This document shows, in pieces, positions 6,593 to 11,915 of a stretch of DNA of 11,915 nucleotides. The notes under the pieces are model-generated. The model did not search any database. It worked only from the letters and a program-made list of their open reading frames with translations, and had not been told where the DNA came from. The stretch's first letter is position 1; each line of letters begins with the position of its first letter. Both the position numbers and the translations under genes were made by a program. The stretch is from an uncultured Eubacteriales bacterium. Lineage in GTDB: Bacteria; Bacillota; Clostridia; Oscillospirales; Oscillospiraceae. The DNA lies in NCBI GenBank assembly GCA_900546075.1, contig URBH01000057.1:1-11915 (forward strand), in the 5' to 3' direction.

Positions 6593-8296
6593 ATGTACCA
6601 AAAAGAAAGAAAACTGAATCCGGTGCTTCTCACCGTGCTTGCGGCTGCGCTGCTTGCGGTGGGGATTGCCGTGTGGTTTCTGCTGACCCATGTGTGGGTG
6701 GCGGGAACGTTTTATTCCCGGAATGCCGACGTGCTGGATCTCCGCTTTGCCGACGTCACGACGGCGGATTATGACAAGCTGCGGAAAAAAGCGCCGAACA
6801 GCGAAATCCTCTGGCGGATTCCCTTTCAGGGGAAGACCTATGATCAGGATACCGACGTGCTGTACGTAACCTCCCTCACGGATGAGGACGTGGCGACGCT
6901 GGACTATTTCACCCGGCTGAAAACCGTGGAGGCCCAGGAATGCACGGACTATCCCCAGCTGGCCGCGCTGACCGCCCGCCGCCCGGAGGTGACGGTGGAG
7001 TACGCGGTGACCATCGATGGCAGAGAGTACCCTCAGGATACCGCCGTGGTGAGCATTTCCGGCATCACGGAAGAGGAAATCAATCTGCTTACATATTTAC
7101 CGGAGCTGACGGCGGTGACGGCGGTGGGATGCCGGACGCCGGAGCAGATGACGCAGCTGCGGGATTTCTGCCAGGAGAAGGGGCTTTCCTTTGCCCTGCG
7201 CTTCGGAACGAAGACCTACCCCGACACGGTGCAGGAGCTGGATGTTACCGGTGTGACCGACGGGGAGCTGGAGCTGCTTCAGCTTTTGCCGGAGCTGAAA
7301 ACGCTGCATCTTAAGAACCCCGAGGCCGACCCGGAGACGGTTGCCCAGCTGCGCAGCATCTATCCCAAGGCAGACATCAGCTGGGAGGTGGAGATCGCGG
7401 GCGTTTCCTTCCCGGACGACACGAAGGAGGTCGATCTTTCCGCCGTTCTGGAAAGCAGCGCTGCCCAGACCGCCGCCGGTACTGCGGCAGGGACGCAGAC
7501 TGCGGCCGGTGCCCAGACCGCAACCAAAACGCAGACTACAACCGGCACTGCGACCGGAACCCAAAGTACGAAGGAAACCCAAAGTACGGCACCGGCTGTT
7601 ACCCTGAACCTGGAGGATCTGGAAAAGAAGATGTCCTATCTGTCCGACGCCAAGCAGGTGTTCCTGGGCAAATGCGGCCTGGACAACGAGGAGCTGGCCG
7701 CCCTCCGGGAGCGGGTACGGGACAGCTACAAGCTCGTCTGGACGGTGCAGCTGGGCAAAAAGCTCACCGCGCGGACGGATGACACCACCTTTATGCCTGT
7801 CCGGGAGCATGTTTACTATTTTCTGGACGAGGATGCCTACAACCTGCGCTACTGCGAGGATATGCTCTGCGTGGATGTGGGGCATATGGGTCTGACCAAC
7901 ATCGATTTTGTGAAGGGAATGCCCCATCTGCAAATTCTGATCCTCGCCCACAACGGGCAGCTGCAGGACATTTCCCCCATCAGCAGCTGTAAGGAGCTGA
8001 TTTTCCTGGAGCTGGACTGGAGCGCCGTGAAGGACTTCACCCCGCTGGTGGGCTGCACTTCTCTGGAAGACCTGAACATCGGCCTGACCTACCCCAGCGT
8101 GGAGCCGCTGATGCAGATGACCTGGCTGAAGAATCTTTGGATGGTGGATCGGGGCGGCGCATACCAGCTGTCCCAGGCATTGCCGGACACCAAAATCGTG
8201 GCCACGGCCAATGCCACCGTAGGCGCGGGCTGGCGGAATCTTCCCAATTACTACAAAATGCGGGATATGCTGGGCATGGAGTACATGAGGGGCTAA
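6593..8296 (+). CDS. Membrane-anchored extracytoplasmic repeat/LRR protein of unknown function
   Basis: The function is not recognised. The 567-residue protein starts MYQKERK, followed by one hydrophobic helix at about 10-32. With positive charges before the helix it should be a type II membrane protein with its bulk outside the cell. A degenerate unit of about 63 residues recurs. The marker W/Y/F-x-V/I...G..Y/F..D-T begins near residues 74, 137, 200, 264 and 383, and each unit continues with a TDEEI-like stretch, an LPxLKTV-like strand and a helix before the next aromatic residue. A Thr/Ala/Gln/Gly-rich tract (about 285-336) interrupts the fourth unit. Residues about 425-520 form a leucine-rich-repeat-like region (MGLTNIDFVKGMPHLQILIL and following). 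No sorting signal, catalytic motif or second helix is visible. A surface binding or scaffolding role is the simplest inference. The start is supported by AGGGAGG at 8 nt. Confidence 0.85.
   Translation: MYQKERKLNPVLLTVLAAALLAVGIAVWFLLTHVWVAGTFYSRNADVLDLRFADVTTADYDKLRKKAPNSEILWRIPFQGKTYDQDTDVLYVTSLTDEDVATLDYFTRLKTVEAQECTDYPQLAALTARRPEVTVEYAVTIDGREYPQDTAVVSISGITEEEINLLTYLPELTAVTAVGCRTPEQMTQLRDFCQEKGLSFALRFGTKTYPDTVQELDVTGVTDGELELLQLLPELKTLHLKNPEADPETVAQLRSIYPKADISWEVEIAGVSFPDDTKEVDLSAVLESSAAQTAAGTAAGTQTAAGAQTATKTQTTTGTATGTQSTKETQSTAPAVTLNLEDLEKKMSYLSDAKQVFLGKCGLDNEELAALRERVRDSYKLVWTVQLGKKLTARTDDTTFMPVREHVYYFLDEDAYNLRYCEDMLCVDVGHMGLTNIDFVKGMPHLQILILAHNGQLQDISPISSCKELIFLELDWSAVKDFTPLVGCTSLEDLNIGLTYPSVEPLMQMTWLKNLWMVDRGGAYQLSQALPDTKIVATANATVGAGWRNLPNYYKMRDMLGMEYMRG
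7445..7600 (+). repeat. Low-complexity Thr/Ala/Gln/Gly tract with internal direct repeats
   Basis: This DNA encodes residues about 285-336 of the repeat protein. It is built from degenerate ACN-GCN-CAG-type codon strings. A 13-nt direct repeat, AACCCAAAGTACG, occurs at 7558-7570 and 7576-7588. The 18-nt period equals six codons, so the frame is kept. This pattern is expected of slippage-prone linkers that vary in length between strains. Confidence 0.75.
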
Positions 8297-8459
8297 TGGT
8301 TAAATTTTCCGGAAGTTGCAAAAACTTGAAATTTCGGGAATAACTCCCCGCTTTTTGAAGGAATTCTGTGAGAAAATAGGCGGATTCCCCGGCTGGGGCT
8401 GCCCCGCGCGCCGACCCCTTAATTAAATCTTAATGGATTCTTTAGAATATCCTTACAAA

Positions 8460-8494
8460 CCCCGCCGCCCCGGAATCTTGACAGGGGGGCGGGG
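8460..8494. promoter_or_regulatory. GC-rich palindrome overlapping the sortase promoter
   Basis: CCCCGCC at 8460-8466 pairs with GGCGGGG at 8488-8494. CCCC at 8468-8471 pairs with GGGG at 8484-8487, leaving G8467 bulged. The -35 box lies in the loop and most of the -35/-10 spacer is the right arm. It could be an operator, or a GC-rich 3' hairpin ending the upstream gene, which has no other clear terminator. No T-run follows it. Confidence 0.5.
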
Positions 8495-8506
8495 CTGAAC
8501 TATAAT
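8478..8506 (+). promoter_or_regulatory. Perfect-consensus SigA-type promoter of the sortase gene
   Basis: TTGACA at 8478-8483 and TATAAT at 8501-8506 are separated by 17 nt. The expected start is near 8513, within the AAAGGAGG ribosome binding site at 8511-8518. The mRNA would therefore begin with the ribosome binding site and have a leader of about 14 nt. Confidence 0.88.
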
Positions 8507-8526
8507 GGAAAAAGGAGGTATTGAGC

Positions 8527-9345
8527 ATGAAAAAAGCGCTTTACATTATTGTGATCATGATTCTGATCATCGCCTTCTGCGTCAGCGCGTTCCTGGTTGC
8601 CAGGTATGTGCTGGAAGGCAAGAAACAGGCGGATCGTTATGAAGACCTTGCGAACATCAAAAACCAGGCGCAGACCAGCGTCCCCACCCAGGCGACAAAG
8701 CCCTCGGTCACAACGGAACCCTCGAAGCCCGGCTTCGAGGTCATCAGCGACCCCACCGTGGAGGGAGGAATCCTTCTGGATTATGCCGAGCTGCATGAAA
8801 TGAATCCCGACATGGCCGGCTGGATCAAGATCGAAGGCACCAAGGTGGATTATCCCGTGATGCAGACGTCCACGAACAACAAGGACTTCTACCTGAAGCG
8901 GGACTTCGACAAGCAGGACAGCGTCCGCGGCAGCATCTACGCCCGTGAGGAGTGCGATCTGGACAAGCCCAGCGACAACATTACCATCTACGGCCACAAC
9001 ATGGCCGACGGCAGTATGTTCCACAGCCTGATGTCCTACACGGAGAAAAGCGCCTGGGACTACAACAGCCTGATCTTCTTTGACACCCTGAAGGAACGTC
9101 ATATCTACAAGATTTTCTCGGTGTTCAAGACCAGCGCCAACGCGGGCAAGGGCTTCTCCTACCACCAGTTCGTGGACGCCCAGAACGAGACGGAATTCAA
9201 CGATTTCGTCACCAACTGCAAGAATCTGTCCTTCTACGACACCGGCATTACGCCCAAATACGGCGACAAGATCATCTGCCTGTCCACCTGCGAGTATACC
9301 CTGAACAACGGCCGTCTGGTCGTCGCGGCGGTGCGCATCAGCTGA
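8527..9345 (+). CDS. Class B sortase (transpeptidase)
   Basis: Sortases cut a C-terminal sorting motif of secreted proteins and join them to peptidoglycan or to pilin subunits on the outer membrane face. This protein has 272 residues: a membrane anchor at about 4-27, a Thr/Pro/Gln/Ser-rich linker at about 45-68, and a catalytic domain from about 80. The catalytic triad is intact: His157 in TIYGHNM, Cys255 in LSTCEY and Arg263 in NGRLVV. GWIKIEGTKVDYPVMQ and the run to RGSIY are typical of class B. The start is ATG 8527 because AAAGGAGG ends 8 nt before it. The in-frame TTG at 8521 lies only 2 nt from that site. The gene stands alone between its own promoter and terminator. No protein in the window carries a sorting signal, so its substrate must be encoded elsewhere. 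Confidence 0.95.
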   Translation: MKKALYIIVIMILIIAFCVSAFLVARYVLEGKKQADRYEDLANIKNQAQTSVPTQATKPSVTTEPSKPGFEVISDPTVEGGILLDYAELHEMNPDMAGWIKIEGTKVDYPVMQTSTNNKDFYLKRDFDKQDSVRGSIYAREECDLDKPSDNITIYGHNMADGSMFHSLMSYTEKSAWDYNSLIFFDTLKERHIYKIFSVFKTSANAGKGFSYHQFVDAQNETEFNDFVTNCKNLSFYDTGITPKYGDKIICLSTCEYTLNNGRLVVAAVRIS

Positions 9346-9349
9346 TAAT

Positions 9350-9383
9350 AATCCTCAGACGTTCTGCGTCTGAGGATTTTTTT
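9350..9383 (+). terminator. Terminator of the sortase gene
   Basis: A perfect 12-bp stem, AATCCTCAGACG at 9350-9361 and CGTCTGAGGATT at 9367-9378, has a 5-nt loop and is followed by five more Ts. It starts 5 nt after the stop codon. Confidence 0.95.
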
Positions 9384-9412
9384 GCCGCGGGGCTTTTCTT
9401 CCGGAAAGTTTA

Positions 9413-9421
9413 TGCTATAAT
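9413..9421 (+). promoter_or_regulatory. Extended -10 promoter of the GH2 gene
   Basis: TGCTATAAT at 9413-9421 is an exact extended -10 element (TGn plus TATAAT). No good -35 box lies 16-18 nt upstream, where the sequence is T-rich (GGCTTTTCTT), as is common for extended -10 promoters. The expected start is near 9428, giving a leader of about 58 nt. Confidence 0.75.
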
Positions 9422-9485
9422 GATACGAGAGATATCCAGACCGTTTCCACCCGCAAAATCGAAAGAAAAAGAGGGGGCTTTTGCC

Positions 9486-11837
9486 ATGCAGAGTTTATGT
9501 GATCGATGGGAGTTTGTCTCCGACTGGTACGACGGATTTGCCGTCGGAGAAGGGGAAGGGGAGCGCGTCCGCCTGCCCCATACCGTGAAGGAAATTCCGC
9601 AGCACTACGCCGACAGCCAGTCCTATCAGATGGTCTGCGGCTACCGGAAAAAGCTGACGCTGGAGCCTGCGCTGGCGGGGAAGCGCCTGTTCGTGCAGTT
9701 TGACGGCGCGGCGCATATTGCAACGGTGTTCCTGAACGGCAAAGAACTGGCGACCCACCGGTGCGGTTACACCGCGTTCCGGGTGGACATCACCGACGCG
9801 GCGGTTTTGGGCGGAGAAAACTGGCTGGCGGTGAAGCTGGACACCACGGAGAACGGCGCGGTGCCGCCCTTCGGATTTGTCATCGACTATCTGACCTACG
9901 GCGGGCTTTACCGGGAGGTCTGGCTGGACGTCCGGGAAAGGAGCTATATTGAAGACCTGTACGTAACGACCCCGGATCTCACCACCCTGAAAATCAAGCC
10001 CACTTTGCAGGACGCCGAAGGGTGCATTCTTCTGGTGGAGCTGCAAAAGGGCGAGCGGGTGCTGCTGAAGAAGGCATTCACCGCCGGGGGCGTGATCACC
10101 GTCCGCTGCCCCGGCGTCAAGAGCTGGGACACGGAGCGCCCCGTTCTCTATACCTGCCGGGTGTCCCTGCTGAAAATCGGCCGGGTGATGGATACCCGGG
10201 AAGTGAAGGTGGGCTTCCGCACCGCCGAATTCAAGGCCGACGGCTTCTACCTGAACGGGAAGAAGACCTTCCTGCGGGGGCTGAACCGGCACCAGTGCTG
10301 GCCGTATGTGGGCTACGCAGTTCCGGAGCGGCTTCAGCGGGAGGACGCGCGGATTCTGAAGCAGGAGCTTGCCTGCGTGGCGGTGCGCACCTCCCACTAT
10401 CCCCAGAGCCAGTATTTCATCGACGAATGCGACCGCCTGGGGCTGCTGGTGTTCACGGAGATCCCGGGCTGGCAGCACATCGGCGGGGAGGACTGGAAGG
10501 ATCAGGCGGTGGAAAACACCCGGGAGATGGTGCTGCAATACCGCAACCATCCCAGCATCATCCTCTGGGGCGTGCGCATCAACGAAAGCCAGGACGACGA
10601 CGAGCTGTACCGCCGCACCAACGCCGCCGCCCATGAGCTTGACCCCAGCCGGGCGACCTCCGGCGTGAGGTTCCTGGAAAAGAGCCGCCTGCTGGAGGAC
10701 GTCTACGCCTACAACGACTTCTCCCACACCGGAGACAATCCCGGCTGCAAGCCCAGACGTACCGTTATGCAAAGCCGGAAAAAGGCGCTGCTGATCTCCG
10801 AGCATACCGGTCACATGTACCCTACCAAGTCCTATGACACCTGGAGCCACCGGCAGGCGCAGGCGCTGCGCCATGCAAGGGTGCAGAGCGACGCCGCGGC
10901 CGACGGCGGTCATGTGGGCTGCTTCGGCTGGTGCATGTTCGACTACCCCACCCACAAGGATTTCGGCTCCGGCGACCGGGTATGCTACCATGGCGTCATG
11001 GACGCCTTCCGCAATCCCAAGCCTGCGGCGGCGCTGTACGCCAGTCAGGGAGAGGGGGCAACGGTGCTGACGGCCTGTACGCCCATGGACATCGGCGACT
11101 ATCCCGGCGGACAGATCGGGGACTCGGCGGTGCTGACCAATGCCGACTCCGTCCGGCTGTACAAGAACGGGAATTATGTCACGACCCTTCGCACCGGGGA
11201 CTACCCCGGATTGCCCCATCCGCCTATGATTCTGGACGACATCATCGGCGAGCTTCTGGAGACCCAGGAGGGCTTTGACGAAAAGAAGGCCGACCTTCTG
11301 CGTGCCTGCCTGCTGGCGGTGCGCAGACACGGCTTTGCCCACCTGCCTCCGGCGGATCTCGCCCGGATGGGTGTCGCCATGACAAAATACGGCCTGACCT
11401 TTGCCGATGCTCAGAAGCTCTACGGAAAGTACGTGGGCAACTGGGGAGGGGAGTCCACCGTGTGGCGGCTGGACGCATTGAAGGGCGGGAAGGTGACTTC
11501 CTCTGTCACCCTGTGTCCCAGCGCAAGGCTGCATCTGGAGGTCACGCCCAGCCACACGGAATTGACGGAAGGGGACACCTACGACATGGCGGCGGTGCGT
11601 GTCCGGATTCTGGACGAGTACGGGAGCCCCTCGCCCTATGCCCAGCTTCCGGTGACGTTCCGGTTAGAGGGCGCGGCGCAGCTGGTGGGACCGGAGGTGA
11701 CAGCAGCCGAGGGCGGCATGACGGGTACCTACGTCAAAACCACCGGGGAGACCGGCACGGCGGTGCTGACAGTGACTACCTCCCAGACGGAGGCGGTGCG
11801 CATTGCGTTTACGGTCGGCCGGAAGCCGGAGCGGTGA
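9486..11837 (+). CDS. Glycoside hydrolase family 2 enzyme (beta-galactosidase-like)
   Basis: GH2 enzymes remove beta-linked galactose, glucuronic acid or mannose with retention. The 783 residues fit the family: a jelly-roll sugar-binding domain at about 5-150 (YRKKLTL, FDGAAHIATVFLNGKELATH, YGGLYREVWL), an immunoglobulin-like domain at about 152-247, a TIM barrel at about 250-520, and C-terminal beta domains. The likely acid/base is Glu367 (WGVRINES), and the likely nucleophile is Glu439 (LLISEHTGHMYPT). GWCMFDYPTHKDFGSGDR at 481-498 closes the barrel. Residues about 545-570 look like the DUF4982 type and 680-783 like the GH2 C-terminal Ig-like domain. No signal peptide is present, so it should act in the cytoplasm on imported substrate. 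The substrate cannot be named from sequence alone. ATG 9486 has GAGGGGG 8 nt upstream, whereas ATG 9420 overlaps the -10 box and cannot be used from this promoter. Confidence 0.92.
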   Translation: MQSLCDRWEFVSDWYDGFAVGEGEGERVRLPHTVKEIPQHYADSQSYQMVCGYRKKLTLEPALAGKRLFVQFDGAAHIATVFLNGKELATHRCGYTAFRVDITDAAVLGGENWLAVKLDTTENGAVPPFGFVIDYLTYGGLYREVWLDVRERSYIEDLYVTTPDLTTLKIKPTLQDAEGCILLVELQKGERVLLKKAFTAGGVITVRCPGVKSWDTERPVLYTCRVSLLKIGRVMDTREVKVGFRTAEFKADGFYLNGKKTFLRGLNRHQCWPYVGYAVPERLQREDARILKQELACVAVRTSHYPQSQYFIDECDRLGLLVFTEIPGWQHIGGEDWKDQAVENTREMVLQYRNHPSIILWGVRINESQDDDELYRRTNAAAHELDPSRATSGVRFLEKSRLLEDVYAYNDFSHTGDNPGCKPRRTVMQSRKKALLISEHTGHMYPTKSYDTWSHRQAQALRHARVQSDAAADGGHVGCFGWCMFDYPTHKDFGSGDRVCYHGVMDAFRNPKPAAALYASQGEGATVLTACTPMDIGDYPGGQIGDSAVLTNADSVRLYKNGNYVTTLRTGDYPGLPHPPMILDDIIGELLETQEGFDEKKADLLRACLLAVRRHGFAHLPPADLARMGVAMTKYGLTFADAQKLYGKYVGNWGGESTVWRLDALKGGKVTSSVTLCPSARLHLEVTPSHTELTEGDTYDMAAVRVRILDEYGSPSPYAQLPVTFRLEGAAQLVGPEVTAAEGGMTGTYVKTTGETGTAVLTVTTSQTEAVRIAFTVGRKPER

Positions 11838-11841
11838 ACGT

Positions 11842-11915
11842 CCTTAATACTATTTCTTAAGGCAACACCGCACAATTCGGCAAGAAGACTCAGCCAGGAT
11901 TTTTGCTCCAATTCA
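11842..11915 (+). repeat. Start of a dispersed repeat-like element, cut by the window end
   Basis: Just after the GH2 stop, CCTTAA at 11842-11847 and TTAAGG at 11857-11862 form a small inverted repeat around TACTATTTC. The 10-mer ATACTATTTC also occurs at 3168-3177, where the intergenic element of the ABC operon begins. The following ACCGCACA...CTCAGCC segment (11867-11895) resembles the minus strand at 6356-6321. No ordinary terminator is visible for the GH2 gene before the window ends. Confidence 0.5.

Noticed and set aside
7445..7600. A frameshift or chimera at the low-complexity tract
   Set aside because: The frame stays open and repeat-unit sequence resumes on the other side, so it reads as an in-frame linker.
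6593..9345. The repeat protein as substrate of the adjacent sortase
   Set aside because: Its C-terminus (GMEYMRG) has no sorting motif, hydrophobic tail or positive cluster, and it is already anchored by its N-terminal helix.
9495..11555. A 686-codon open frame on the minus strand
   Set aside because: It is the antisense shadow of the GH2 gene, with no ribosome binding site or family resemblance.

Overview
The window looks like chromosomal DNA of a GC-rich, gut-type Clostridia species, probably an Oscillospiraceae/Ruminococcaceae relative. I infer this from the rpsB-tsf pair, strong AGGAGG-type ribosome binding sites, near-consensus TTGACA-17-TATAAT promoters, a Gram-positive class B sortase, and the AfuA-type ABC and GH2 genes. 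No marker gives a genus. All six main genes and the partial rpsB are on the + strand.

Layout: (1) 1-1637 is the end of the translation operon: rpsB (5' end outside the window), tsf, and a perfect 15-bp terminator. (2) 1638-1959 is a spacer ending in a consensus promoter. (3) 1960-6285 is a three-gene ABC importer operon: a lipoprotein substrate-binding protein, a fused two-domain permease and an ATPase, closed by a terminator. A hairpin-rich element of about 200 nt separates the binding-protein gene from the permease gene. (4) 6286-6592 holds no convincing gene. It carries a repeat remnant and a good promoter close to the next start codon. (5) 6593-8296 encodes a membrane-anchored, probably extracytoplasmic protein with a degenerate repeat of about 63 residues and a C-terminal leucine-rich-repeat region. 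(6) 8297-8526 ends in a perfect-consensus promoter whose spacer forms one arm of a GC-rich palindrome. (7) 8527-9383 is a class B sortase and its terminator. (8) 9413-11837 is a GH2 glycosidase with its own extended -10 promoter. (9) 11838-11915 is the start of a second repeat-like sequence that runs off the window.

How the genes may work together: the importer is a self-contained lipoprotein/permease/ATPase system. It would usually be labelled iron(III), but the iron-type tyrosine pair is not visible, and a His-Asp...Glu arrangement suggests AfuA-type sugar-phosphate binding as an alternative. The repeat protein and the sortase both have N-terminal membrane anchors and sit at the cell surface, but no sortase substrate is encoded here, so a link between them is unproven. 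The GH2 enzyme lacks a signal peptide and should act on imported glycosides in the cytoplasm. Each of the last three genes has its own promoter, so these are neighbouring single-gene units.

The least explained items are the repeat protein and the hairpin-rich intergenic element, which may belong to a dispersed repeat family. I did not find a clear, complete new defence or mobile system.
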